Below, piece after piece: positions 16,249 through 25,317 of a stretch of 64,000 nt of DNA. Source of the DNA: Bacillota bacterium (GTDB lineage: Bacteria > Bacillota > Clostridia > Clostridiales > Clostridiaceae); NCBI GenBank assembly GCA_030706015.1, contig JAUZPI010000015.1, positions 1 to 64,000 of the forward strand. The letters are read 5' to 3'. The position numbers were made by a program, and so were the translations under genes. How positions within the stretch are numbered: position 1 is the stretch's first letter; the number at the start of each line of letters is the position of its first letter. The notes beneath the pieces were generated by a model. The model saw only the letters and a list, made by a program, of their open reading frames with translations. It ran no database searches and had not been told where the DNA came from.

Positions 16249-16972
16249 TTTTATTTTACTACTTTCTTTCAATTTCGTTGGTTGCGCTAGTTCTAATACT
16301 GCTATTGATAAGAATATGTATTCTGCAACAGTAGAGGCAAATACTTTTAATATAATGGCAGAAACAACCGGAAAAATAACTGATTTATCAATCGGTCAAG
16401 GAGATAGTATAAATCAAGATCAGTCTATTGCTAAACTTGATAGTAGTACATATGATATTCAAAAAAGGCAAGCTCAAGGTGCACTTGATAGTGCAAAGGC
16501 CTCTCTAGCATCACTACCAGATAACGCAAAAGATAGCCAAAAACAACAGATGCAAGGAAATATTGACCAAGCTCAGGCTGGGGTTGATTTAGCACAACTT
16601 CAAATTGAAAAATGTACTATCAAAGCTCAGGCTTCTGGCATGATTGAGGATATATATATTAATAAAGGTGAAGTAGTTTCAGCTGGAACAAATATCGCTA
16701 AGGTAATTGATGGTAACAGCAAATATATACGAATATATGTTGAAGAATCAAAAAGAAATGATATTAAGCAAAATGGCAAAGTACCTATTTATGAAGATAA
16801 TAAGAAGATTTGCGATGGCGTTATAACATTTATTGCTTCACAATCTGAATTTACTCCTAAAAATGTAGAAACAAAAAATACAAAGGATAAGACTGTTTTT
16901 GAAGTTAAAATAAAACTGGATTCAAACTCTGGCGTGTCTCCAGGTGCTATGGTATATGCTGAGATAAAATAA
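16223..16972 (+). CDS. HlyD-type membrane fusion lipoprotein of an ABC exporter
   Basis: This 249-residue protein has a lipoprotein signal (SFILLLSFNFVGC, Cys21), then a biotinyl-lipoyl-like half (ITDLSIGQGDSINQDQSIAKLDS), a helical hairpin rich in Gln/Ala (residues about 80-130), and the second lipoyl half (QASGMIEDIYINKGEVVSAGTNIAKV). These are the features of periplasmic-adaptor proteins; in Gram-positive cells they work at the outer face of the membrane. It sits between the regulator and the ATPase/permease genes, and likely assists export of a hydrophobic compound. Confidence 0.85.
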   Translation: MIKKIMLGSFILLLSFNFVGCASSNTAIDKNMYSATVEANTFNIMAETTGKITDLSIGQGDSINQDQSIAKLDSSTYDIQKRQAQGALDSAKASLASLPDNAKDSQKQQMQGNIDQAQAGVDLAQLQIEKCTIKAQASGMIEDIYINKGEVVSAGTNIAKVIDGNSKYIRIYVEESKRNDIKQNGKVPIYEDNKKICDGVITFIASQSEFTPKNVETKNTKDKTVFEVKIKLDSNSGVSPGAMVYAEIK

Positions 16973-16985
16973 GGTGGTGAATTTA

Positions 16986-17777
16986 ATGAACGCTATAGAA
17001 GTACAAAATCTTACGAAAAGATTTGGTAAGACTACAGTAGTAGATAATATTAATTTTGATGTTCCCGAAGGAAAAATTTTCGGTTTCTTAGGACCAAATG
17101 GTTCTGGAAAATCTACTACAATAAGAATGTTATGTGGAGTTCTCACACCAACTGAAGGCACAGCTAAAGTTTTAGGTTTTGATATCAGAAAAGAATCAGA
17201 AGAAATAAAACAAAATATAGGATATATGTCTCAAAAATTTAGTTTATATGAAGAATTAACCGTCGATGAAAACCTGGATTTCTATGCAGGAATATACGGA
17301 TTATCTCAAAAGGAACGTTTAGAGAGAAAACGAGGCATTATTTCCATGGCTGGTCTTACTGGTAGAGAAAAGGTTATGGCAAAAAACCTTTCTGGCGGAT
17401 GGAAACAAAGACTTGCATTAGGATGTTCTCTTATTCATAAGCCAAAGCTACTAATACTAGATGAACCAACTGCTGGCGTTGACCCCGTATCACGAAGGAT
17501 TTTTTGGAAAATGATATACTCCCTAGCTAAACAAGGAATGACAATATTAGTAACTACTCACTATATGGACGAGGCTGCTAGCTGTGATCTTTTGGCTTTC
17601 ATTTTTAATAGTAAGTTAATGGCAGTGGGAACTCCAACAGGGTTAATTGAAAGTGAAGGAGTAGAATCTTTAGAAGATGTGTTTATAAAATTTGTAGAGA
17701 AGTCTACGAATCATAAGATTGAATCTTCCTTTGAGGAATTAAAATTCCTTATAGATGAAGGCGGTGAGAAGCAATGA
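16986..17777 (+). CDS. ABC-2 type exporter ATP-binding protein
   Basis: This 263-residue ATPase has Walker A GPNGSGKST, Q-loop YMSQKFSLY, signature LSGGWKQRLAL (LSGGW is an accepted variant), Walker B LLILDEPTAGVD and the switch His in VTTHYMDEA. The pattern is of the drug/antibiotic-export CcmA type. The ATG at 16986 follows AAGGTGGTGAATTT. It overlaps the permease gene by 4 nt. With the permease and the fusion lipoprotein it forms a YhiI/YbhFSR-like exporter, the probable self-protection pump beside the polyketide cluster. Confidence 0.92.
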   Translation: MNAIEVQNLTKRFGKTTVVDNINFDVPEGKIFGFLGPNGSGKSTTIRMLCGVLTPTEGTAKVLGFDIRKESEEIKQNIGYMSQKFSLYEELTVDENLDFYAGIYGLSQKERLERKRGIISMAGLTGREKVMAKNLSGGWKQRLALGCSLIHKPKLLILDEPTAGVDPVSRRIFWKMIYSLAKQGMTILVTTHYMDEAASCDLLAFIFNSKLMAVGTPTGLIESEGVESLEDVFIKFVEKSTNHKIESSFEELKFLIDEGGEKQ

Positions 17778-18904
17778 ATTTTCAAAGATTTATGGCAATA
17801 GTAAAAAAAGAATTTATTCAAATCAAAAAAGATAAAGCTAGTTTCGGTCTTGTAATAATGATGCCATTAATGATGATTCTTTTGTTTGGATATGCAGTAG
17901 CAACAGAACTTGACAATATCTCTATTGATATTTTAGATCAGAATCACACAGCTGAAAGTCGTCAATTAATAAAAAGCTTTGAAAATACGCTATACTTTAA
18001 GGTACAAAGTCAAGTTAATAACATAGATGAAATAGACCATGACATGAAAACTGGAAAAATACATGCAGCAGTAATTATTCCCCCAGATTACTCACAAAAA
18101 CTTACAAAACAAGCACAACCTCAAATCCAACTTTTAGTAGACGGATCGGATCCAACCACTGCAAGAACTGTATTTAATAGTGGAGTAATGGCAGCACAAC
18201 AGCTGGGTGTAAAAGTTATGAATGAAATGGCAAATAAATCACCTCAAAAGATTTCTACTGGAGGCATTGATGTTTCAACAAAAGTTCTATATAATCCTGA
18301 GCTAAGGAATCAGAACTTCACCATACCAGGGCTAATAGGGCTAATAATGCAAAACATCACTATATTATTAACTGCTTTTACATTAGTTAGAGAGCGAGAA
18401 AGAGGTACTATAGAACAACTTATTGTGTCACCGATAAAGTCTTACGAACTTATTTTAGGTAAATTACTACCTTATATCCTAATAGGATTCTTTGACTTTT
18501 TATATGCTTTAGCCTTTGGTGTATGGTGGTTTGATGTACCTAATAATGGCAACCTGCTATTATTAATATTGTTAGGTGCCGGGTTTATAATATGCGCTTT
18601 AGCAATAGGGGTTCTAATTTCTACAATTGCTAAAACCCAACTTCAAGCTATGCAGTTAACACTTTTAGCGTTATTACCAAGTATACTTCTATCAGGATTT
18701 GTTTTTCCTAGAGAAGCTATGCCAAAATTTATACAATTAATTGGATATTCAGTTCCATTAACTTACTTTTTAAATATACTAAGAGGAATAGTATTAAAAG
18801 GTGTTGATATAAATTATTTATTTAATGATGTAGTAATGTTATTAATTTTAGGAGTAATCCTATTAACTTTAAGCATATTTAGATTTAGAAAGAAGTTAGA
18901 TTAG
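17774..18904 (+). CDS. ABC-2 type exporter permease
   Basis: This 376-residue membrane protein has one N-terminal TM helix (ASFGLVIMMPLMMILLFGYAVA), a large extracellular domain (about 45-180), and five C-terminal helices, with the ABC-2 signature region RERERGTIEQLIVSPIKSYELILGKLLPY at about 207-235. This is the layout of the YhhJ/YbhR family. It overlaps the ATPase gene and is the last gene of the operon. One gene probably forms a homodimer. The transported substrate is unknown; the polyketide is the leading guess by context. Confidence 0.9.
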   Translation: MNFQRFMAIVKKEFIQIKKDKASFGLVIMMPLMMILLFGYAVATELDNISIDILDQNHTAESRQLIKSFENTLYFKVQSQVNNIDEIDHDMKTGKIHAAVIIPPDYSQKLTKQAQPQIQLLVDGSDPTTARTVFNSGVMAAQQLGVKVMNEMANKSPQKISTGGIDVSTKVLYNPELRNQNFTIPGLIGLIMQNITILLTAFTLVRERERGTIEQLIVSPIKSYELILGKLLPYILIGFFDFLYALAFGVWWFDVPNNGNLLLLILLGAGFIICALAIGVLISTIAKTQLQAMQLTLLALLPSILLSGFVFPREAMPKFIQLIGYSVPLTYFLNILRGIVLKGVDINYLFNDVVMLLILGVILLTLSIFRFRKKLD

Positions 18905-19328
18905 TAAGTATAGGTGTTGGTTTTAGTTATTAATGTTGGCTTAATTTAATAACTAATAATCGACAAACTTAAAACACCAATTATCCTTGCAGAAGCCCCT
19001 TCCAAAAATTATATATGGAAGGGGCTACATTCATCATTTTCTGTAATAAATGAATGTTCCTTTTTTCACTGGCATAATAAAACTATGCATCTTATCAAGG
19101 AGATATCACGACTATCATTCCCCTCATATGCCATTCTGATTTTAATCATATTTATCACTTCAATAAATATCCTCATCTTTAAATCCATCCAACTATCGGC
19201 AGAAACCTACTCCTAATACTTACATTTTAAACCGTAATATTTTTATAACTTTTCTGCTGTAGATTGCCAATTTATAAAAATAACTTTAGTTCTGCAAAAT
19301 AAGAATCTATATAGAAGGTACCAATTAT
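18905..19328. other. gene-free gap after the exporter operon
   Basis: A strong stem (AGCCCCTTCC at 18994-19003 with GGAAGGGGCT at 19017-19026) lies 90 bp after the permease stop and probably ends the exporter transcript, although the T-run is weak. Beyond it I see no gene or repeat. Confidence 0.5.
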
Positions 19329-20405
19329 TTACATCTTAATACAAAGTCTGTCAACAACCTTTGATTTGTCTAGGTTTATCCTATTTATAAATGCCTGAAC
19401 TGCTAACTTTATTTCTTTAACTGTAGGATAAAAAGTATTGTTAATTATATCTGCTTTTAGTCACTTCCATAGACCTTCAATCAGATTTAAATTTGCGCTA
19501 TATGGAGTAAGGAAGACTAATTGTAACCTAGGGGTATCCTCTAGGAAGGGTTGGGTTGGATTAGTTTTACGTGATGGATACGAGAATTATCCAGAATCAT
19601 CACAATTTTACCCGTAGGGTATAATGAAACCACTTCCTTAAGGAATTTGAGGAATACCTCCGCATCATAGGTCTCTTCCTCACTGCAATGAACTTGTCCT
19701 GTTTCATAATCTAAGATACCTAAGAGTTTAACTCCTCGGTGCTTACCAGAGGTAAGAATAATTCCCTGTTTTCCTTTTAGAAACCAAGTTCTGGCGATAG
19801 CCTGATAGTCTCGAATCATAGATTCATCCTCAAATAAGATGTGCTCATCGCTGCTTTCTATTAGATTTTTTTAAAAGTTCAAATTCTTTCTTGAACTCTT
19901 CTTGCTTTGCAGCATCTGCTTTCACTAGAGAATACGTTGGGCGTGTATAGCTTAGCCCATTACGGTACAAAACTTCTAACATTCCTCTTTGGCAATAGGA
20001 AATACCATAAAGTCGCCCGGTTAGTTGTCTTATGATATTTGTATCCTAATTTCTTATTGAAGTAAATCCCACTTCGTCTGGTGTTTTGGTGAGAATTATG
20101 TTTATACGCTCCTCTTCCTGACTCTCGTCAAGTTGACGTGGAGCACCTGTACTCTTACCCATAGTTAACCCCGCAAGTCCTTGAGCTTTATATTCCCTAA
20201 TATAATCACCTACGGTCTTTATGTTAAGATTAAAAATAGATGGAATTTCATTATAAGTACGCCCTTGAAGAAAATTAAGTATTACTGTATATCGGATGTG
20301 CATACGTGTATTTTTTGTTTCTTTCATAGCTTTTTTTACTTCAATAAAGTCAGACTCCTCAACATACCAGTTAATTCTAAATTTCATATTTCTCATTACA
20401 ATCAC
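19329..20405 (-). pseudogene. IS630-family transposase, broken by frameshifts and stops
   Basis: The N-terminal part (20046-20405) has the helix-turn-helix region RYTVILNFLQGRTYNEIPSIFNLNIKTVGDYI. A middle part (19541-19819) has MILDNSRIHH with a catalytic Asp. The C-terminal part, reading TPYSANLNLIEGLWK followed by an in-frame TGA and then LKADIINNTF, ends near 19329. Between 19820 and 20045 several stops and frame changes interrupt the gene. All pieces are collinear and belong to one transposase of the IS630/Tc1 group. It is clearly inactive and marks a past insertion beside the polyketide region. Confidence 0.85.
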
Positions 20406-20565
20406 CTGTCCTTCATGTAGTTTCTATTATTAATAGAGTTCCATGACTTGGTGATCATTATAGTGGTACTTGCTGGAATACTGCTTAATATCTTATTGTT
20501 TTCCATATAGCAATGTTTTCTGAATGTTTTATAAGATTTTATGGCACAGGTCGATAAGATTTAGA

Positions 20566-20814
20566 TTAGAAATAAAAAACAAGTACCTATTTATCTACAT
20601 AGAGGATAATGGCTTAGGTATACTTTAGGAAGACTTGCCTTATATTTTTAATAAGTTCTATCGAGGAGATAAATCAAGAAATTCTAAAGTTCCCGACTCT
20701 GGATTAGGACTCTCTACCTGCAAATATATTGTAGAAAAGCACCAAGGTGAAATATATTGCAAAGATACTAATGAAAAAGGGTGTATTTTTTATTTTTCAA
20801 TCCCATTGGGCTAA
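20566..20814 (+). pseudogene. remnant of a sensor histidine kinase C-terminus
   Basis: Reading the plus strand gives YIEDNGLGI, an in-frame TAG at 20626, then LPYIFNKFYRGDKS, SGLGLSTCKYIVEKHQGEI and IFYFSIPLG before TAA. These are the G1, F and G2 boxes of a HATPase_c domain. The stop and the absence of any dimerisation or sensor domain upstream show a decayed fragment. The rest was probably lost with the IS630 insertion next to it. Confidence 0.8.
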
Positions 20815-20822
20815 ATGAATAT

Positions 20823-20875
20823 AAAAAGCTGTAGCTATACTTTATATAGACAGAAAGGTATCCCTACAGCTTTTT
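20823..20875. terminator. bidirectional terminator
   Basis: AAAAAGCTGTAG (20823-20834) and CTACAGCTTTTT (20864-20875) form a long stem with A and T tails on both sides. It sits between the kinase remnant and the convergent YkuK gene. Confidence 0.75.
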
Positions 20876-20895
20876 TAATCAAAAAAACTTTAGTG

Positions 20896-21357
20896 TTACT
20901 TTGAATATCTATTGGCTATACATGAAGCGGCATAAGAATCCGGCTTTGTCTTGCAAGCAAAACCACAGGAATTTATCCATGCTGTTATCTCAGGTATAAC
21001 CATTGATGAAGGGCCGTTATTCCCCGCATCTACATGTATAGTAATATTATAATTTAAGTTTTCTCTTTTAAGTCTTTCCTCGAGTTTTGTAGCAAGTTCA
21101 AGACTTAAATTAGTTTCATAGAAAATTTTTTGACGTATGTTTGTAATCTTCTTTACTCTTTTGATGTCATAAAAAAATATTCCGCCATTTCCAATCCTAT
21201 TAACAGCAACCACTATTACTGTCTTGGTTAAATCAAAATTTTGAGAGTCAGTACCAACAGATATCTGATAATCTCTATTGGATTCTTGATTAACATAATT
21301 CGAAATAAGTTGAACCATACGATTAAAATCAATTTCACCATATGACATACTTCGCAT
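20896..21357 (-). CDS. YkuK family RNase H-like protein (DUF458)
   Basis: This 153-residue protein belongs to the RNase H-like YkuK family: ISVGTDSQNFDLTKTVIVVAVN near residues 31-53 (with the conserved Asp) and ITIHVDAGNNGPSSMVIPEITAWINSCGFACKTKPDSYAASCIANRYSK at the end. The function is unknown; the fold suggests nucleic-acid hydrolysis, and in Bacilli it is linked with sporulation or competence-era genes only loosely. The start ATG follows GGAGATTTTTCAA. It stands alone between two gaps. Confidence 0.85.
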   Translation of the reverse strand: MRSMSYGEIDFNRMVQLISNYVNQESNRDYQISVGTDSQNFDLTKTVIVVAVNRIGNGGIFFYDIKRVKKITNIRQKIFYETNLSLELATKLEERLKRENLNYNITIHVDAGNNGPSSMVIPEITAWINSCGFACKTKPDSYAASCIANRYSK

Positions 21358-21592
21358 TTGAAAAATCTCCTTTATAATATTTTTTTCAGTTCACCAAAGG
21401 CTTTTCCTATTCCTATAATGAAATATTTCCCATCTCTAATCTAAGTTAATCCTAAAAATGTTATATATATTTTAAGTTTACAATAAATTAACCTTAAGTA
21501 TGCAAAAAAGGAGTATGTTTTATCATACCCTCATATAATTGCAATATTTCTAATATCTTTATATGTCTTTAATTAGTAACCACCGAATAAAA

Positions 21593-22846
21593 CTAATAGT
21601 TACTTAATGCCTTATTCCACTTTTCAACATAGTCACCAGTAGCCCATTGATTAAGTATTATTTTCTCATTCTCATCCACAGGAATTGTACCTATTGGCTG
21701 AGTTATCCCCTTTTCCGGGTATACAAAAATCATTAATTTATTTGCGGTTAAAACTGCCAGCATATCCTTATTAGGAGAAGAAACAGCATCTCTAGCATCT
21801 GGAATCTTTGATTTAATTGTATTCCAATCAACGCATAAGGTATCGTATGAGATAATATTTGTTGGCAATGATATATCCGTATCATAAATCTCTTTTACAG
21901 AATAATATGAACTTCCATTACCCTCATGATAATACTTATCATATAAAGGCACTTGCAGTCTCCATTTACCCTCTGATCTATTCAAGGCAAGGTTATTACT
22001 GTCTATTAAATAATCTTCTTTGATAAGTGATCCATTCTCAACAGTTTTATTATATTTCTTTCTATAGGAATCTAATTTTGATTCTATTGTATTGCCAACT
22101 AAATTTGATAATTTTGTATTTATATTGTGCCCTTCTAGGCTGCTGAGATCTTTTACATCGAACATCTTAATATCATCTGAACCAACCCTAAAAGTTCCTC
22201 CACCAGTATTATATTTTGAGGTTTTAATACAAACATATTTATTTCCTACATACAGCAAGGATTCTGTCCTAGAGCCATATCCTATTCCCATTTCGCCTTC
22301 TGCCTTATTAATATAATTCTTCTTTACAGCATCCTTGGTTAAAATATTTGTTTCACCTTTATTTGCTTCCTGTGATACCACACTTGAAAAATTATAATAT
22401 GAACTATATTTACCAAAAATAGTATCACTAGTTCCGCTGGTGTATTCATTGCTTTCAGATATTATTAACTTGTCAATTGTCAGTTTTTCAAAGCTTTCTC
22501 CATATGGAGTAATAATACTGTTCTTCTTTTCTGAATAAACCACCTTATTACCATCTATATGAATCCATAAGGTTCTAAGACTATCTGGTACTGCTTCTAG
22601 AGGACTTGAACTTTTATTGATATTATTGCTTTTGGTAAACCCTATCAGTAATCCCGAGTTAATGCTATCAGTCTTATTCTTAGAAGTTTCTGAATTAATT
22701 GATTTAGTAATGTTGTTGTTACCCTTATTATCCTGGCTAGCCTGTTTATTATTACATCCACCAAGCATAATTAGTGCTGCCAAAAAAATTAACAAGTATC
22801 TAGCTCTTTTAATTCCGTTACCCATTCCAACTGCACTTCCTCTCAT
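21593..22846 (-). CDS. large lipoprotein of unknown function
   Basis: The N-terminus has a basic stretch, a hydrophobic core and the lipobox LIMLGGC, so it is an exported lipoprotein anchored outside the membrane. A Ser/Asn/Lys-rich linker (about 35-70) leads into a roughly 340-residue mature domain without a family I can recognise. It contains repeated beta-like segments such as LLYVGNKYVCIKTSKYN and MLAVLTANKLMIFVYPEKG that could suggest a propeller or WD-like fold, but this is weak. The first ATG is 7 bp after the peptidase stop; an ATG seven codons later also fits. It is probably cotranscribed with the DUF45 gene. Confidence 0.7.
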   Translation of the reverse strand: MRGSAVGMGNGIKRARYLLIFLAALIMLGGCNNKQASQDNKGNNNITKSINSETSKNKTDSINSGLLIGFTKSNNINKSSSPLEAVPDSLRTLWIHIDGNKVVYSEKKNSIITPYGESFEKLTIDKLIISESNEYTSGTSDTIFGKYSSYYNFSSVVSQEANKGETNILTKDAVKKNYINKAEGEMGIGYGSRTESLLYVGNKYVCIKTSKYNTGGGTFRVGSDDIKMFDVKDLSSLEGHNINTKLSNLVGNTIESKLDSYRKKYNKTVENGSLIKEDYLIDSNNLALNRSEGKWRLQVPLYDKYYHEGNGSSYYSVKEIYDTDISLPTNIISYDTLCVDWNTIKSKIPDARDAVSSPNKDMLAVLTANKLMIFVYPEKGITQPIGTIPVDENEKIILNQWATGDYVEKWNKALSNY

Positions 22847-22853
22847 TAAAATT

Positions 22854-23702
22854 CTATATATCTAGGCTTCTTCCATTAGCCTTTAACCAAGCTCTTTTTT
22901 CTTTGCAATCAGGAATTATTTGTTCTACTAATCCCCAAAAGTTAGCTGAATGATCCCTATATACCAAATGACTCAATTCATGTACTACTACATAATCCAT
23001 TATGCTAATAGGTGCAAGTACAAGCTTCCAGCTATAGCTTATATTGTTGGTAGACGAGCAACTTCCCCATATAGTTTTCTGAGATTTCACCGACACTTTA
23101 GCAGGTTTTAAATTATATCTTCTGGAGAACTCATATGTTCTCTCAAAAAGATTTATTAACGCAGCTTCCTTATACCAATTTAGAAGCGCTTGTTTAATCA
23201 ATCTTTTCTTATAATCCCTATCCTTCCAACCATTAATGTATATGTGAAATTCATTGCTAAAGAACCGTATCCCTATTCTCTGTCCTTCAATCATAAATAT
23301 CTTCAACTGATTTAAGATTACTCTTAATTTTTCAATTGTATCCTCTGAAGAATTATCAAATTTCAAAGATAAATTTCTTAATCCAATGTGCTTTGGTTGT
23401 CCATCATATTTGCTCCATTCCGCTATTCTCAGTATATAATTATTACCTAAGTAAGTTATTTTTTCACCATCCTCATAAGTTTTAGATATGAGTTCCTTTT
23501 TAACTGATTCTATTTGTTCTAGCTTGGAAATAATCCAAGATGCCTTACTTTCTACTACCCTACTAATCACATCATTACTCAGCCTAGTTGGGCAAGTAAC
23601 CTGAATCTCAGCAGAATCCATTATTTTAATTCCAACTGTTTTTCGTTTCCTACGCAATAATGTATACTCAATTTGCCTATTGCCATATTTAAATATCGGC
23701 AT
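22854..23702 (-). CDS. YgjP-like metallopeptidase (DUF45, M48-related)
   Basis: This 282-residue protein of PF01863 (the DUF45/YgjP/UTP pyrophosphatase group) has the zinc motif VVHELSHLVYRDHSANFW with HExxH plus a downstream His at about 240-257. It also has KVSVKSQKTIWGSCSSTNNISYSWKLVLAP, the family signature. The ATG at 23702 has GGGAGGACAA before it, and an upstream in-frame ATG lacks such a site. It is probably a cytosolic metal-dependent hydrolase; the substrate is unknown. Confidence 0.88.
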   Translation of the reverse strand: MPIFKYGNRQIEYTLLRRKRKTVGIKIMDSAEIQVTCPTRLSNDVISRVVESKASWIISKLEQIESVKKELISKTYEDGEKITYLGNNYILRIAEWSKYDGQPKHIGLRNLSLKFDNSSEDTIEKLRVILNQLKIFMIEGQRIGIRFFSNEFHIYINGWKDRDYKKRLIKQALLNWYKEAALINLFERTYEFSRRYNLKPAKVSVKSQKTIWGSCSSTNNISYSWKLVLAPISIMDYVVVHELSHLVYRDHSANFWGLVEQIIPDCKEKRAWLKANGRSLDI

Positions 23703-23906
23703 TTGTCCTCCCTCACTCCTAAATATGTAATACAAATATAATATCACATTATGCATACTTTATATAAGTTCAAAATTGATACTAAAGTATCACCGCTTTT
23801 TCCATAAAAACACGATATATTTGATTAATTTTCAAACTTAACCGGCTGATTCATTCGAAATTATCACTATGATGACTTATTTATTGACAAATTATCAAAA
23901 ACATTG

Positions 23907-23935
23907 TTGATTCTATGGAAAATTTGTGTTATATT
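23907..23935 (+). promoter_or_regulatory. promoter of the molbindin gene
   Basis: TTGATT (23907-23912), 17 bp spacer and TATATT (23930-23935) lie 55 bp upstream of the start codon, a good vegetative promoter on an otherwise AT-rich strand. Confidence 0.6.
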
Positions 23936-23990
23936 TTATACAATCAATGATTTATTTTATAAATATAAACACTTAAGGGGGAATTTTCAA

Positions 23991-24197
23991 ATGAAAATTA
24001 GTGCAAGAAACCAGCTTACCGGAAAAGTTGTTGACATTAAAGAAGGGGCAGTTAATGCAAAGGTTGTTGTTGATTTAGGAAATGATAAATTAATAAGTTC
24101 TATAATTTCAATGGATGCTTTAAATGAATTAGAAATTAAAATAGGTTCAGAAGTTACTACTGTAATTAAAGCATCTTCAGTAATGCTAATGGCTTAA
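23991..24197 (+). CDS. molbindin (single TOBE/Mop domain)
   Basis: This 68-residue protein is one TOBE domain: MKISARNQLTGKVVDIKEGAVNAKVVVDLG, then LEIKIGSEVTTVIKASSVMLM. Such Mop proteins form hexamers that bind molybdate or tungstate and buffer it in the cytoplasm. The start has AAGGGGGAATTTTCAA before it; upstream in-frame codons would add an unrelated extension. It is monocistronic with its own promoter and terminator, and it faces the Mo/W-related operon on the opposite strand. Confidence 0.9.
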   Translation: MKISARNQLTGKVVDIKEGAVNAKVVVDLGNDKLISSIISMDALNELEIKIGSEVTTVIKASSVMLMA

Positions 24198-24212
24198 TTT
24201 TAACGAATACTA

Positions 24213-24262
24213 AAAATCCCTTGAAATATCACTCGCCAAATCTCTTTGATATTTCAAGGGGT
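24213..24262. terminator. bidirectional terminator between molbindin and the ABC ATPase gene
   Basis: CCCTTGAAATATCA and TGATATTTCAAGGGG form a 14-bp stem with A-rich and T-rich flanks, serving both converging transcripts. Confidence 0.8.
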
Positions 24263-24283
24263 TTTGTTATCTTTGTATGTTTA

Positions 24284-25291
24284 TTAGTTTAAGACCTCGG
24301 ATTCCATTCTTCCTCCATTTCTTAATAGGTTCCTAATATTCATAAGCCTGCTATCAACAATTTCTAAACGTTCAAGATTTCTTCTCTCTTGCTCACTAGT
24401 AACTATAACCTCACTTATCCCTCCATTTTTAATCACTAACCTTTTATCTCCCATCAGAATTAGTATAGGATCGTGAGTTGCCATAAGTATAATTTTTTCT
24501 TTTCTAACTAAAAGGTTTAAGGCCTTTCTCCTATCAATACCAGCATTCTCAATCTCATCAATTAGTACTACAGGAGATTTACTAAGGTAGGCAGTATCAG
24601 CAATCATAAGCGCCCTAGACTGACCTCCACTCAAAGAAGTAAGTGGTGTTTCATAGGAAAATGCCTCGCCTGCCAGTTCGTTAGCCTTCATAATTATAGT
24701 ATTTACTGTATTTACAGTATCCTCAATCATTCGGCTTTCAGCATGTATTAATAAGAATTCTCCTACAGTAACATCCATTACGAAATTCATATTTTGTGAA
24801 AGCTGGGCCACTAGCTTTTCGTCAGAAAAAAATCGTTTTTCTCTTTCAGGCACTTGATTATCTATTAAAATTTGTCTTCCTGTTGGAGTATCTTTTTGCG
24901 CCATATATTCTATATCTGCTAGCAACCGGCTCTTTCCTGATCCTGTAGGGCCCACTATACATATAATTTCCCCTGCCGAAAGCTCAACAGTACAATTTTC
25001 TTCTTTCCCTGTTTTATCACGACCACCAATGATTGTGATCTTTTTCACTCTAGTAATCTGATTATTCTTTAGACTTTCATTATTTTGTATAAGTGAAATT
25101 ATATTAGTAAGTAAATAATTTCTTTCTATCCCTTTGTCATGAAGAAACTCCTCATCTATACCTGCAATATACTCTTTAAGTGTAATTTCTTCAGGGTAAC
25201 CAGCCAACTCCAGTGACAAGAAATACTCCTTTAAAAATGGGTAATTTTTAATCAATTCCTGCATTTCCTTATCTAAAATTACGTTAATCAT
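24284..25291 (-). CDS. permease-less ABC ATPase with N-terminal DUF1858-like segment
   Basis: This 335-residue protein has residues 1-75 resembling a DUF1858/ScdA-type helical domain (LDKEMQELIKNYPFLKEYFLSLELAG) and then an ABC ATPase: Walker A GPTGSGKSR, signature LSGGQSRALMIADTAYL, Walker B PVVLIDEIENAG and switch His in MATHDPILIL. No membrane protein gene is nearby. The ATG at 25291 follows GAGGTGGTAAAA. It ends a four-gene operon with the Cys-rich P-loop protein, the solute-binding-like protein and the regulator. It may drive conformational work on a cytosolic metal protein rather than transport. Confidence 0.8.
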   Translation of the reverse strand: MINVILDKEMQELIKNYPFLKEYFLSLELAGYPEEITLKEYIAGIDEEFLHDKGIERNYLLTNIISLIQNNESLKNNQITRVKKITIIGGRDKTGKEENCTVELSAGEIICIVGPTGSGKSRLLADIEYMAQKDTPTGRQILIDNQVPEREKRFFSDEKLVAQLSQNMNFVMDVTVGEFLLIHAESRMIEDTVNTVNTIIMKANELAGEAFSYETPLTSLSGGQSRALMIADTAYLSKSPVVLIDEIENAGIDRRKALNLLVRKEKIILMATHDPILILMGDKRLVIKNGGISEVIVTSEQERRNLERLEIVDSRLMNIRNLLRNGGRMESEVLN

Positions 25292-25317
25292 TTTTACCAC
25301 CTCAAAGCCACTTTTGC

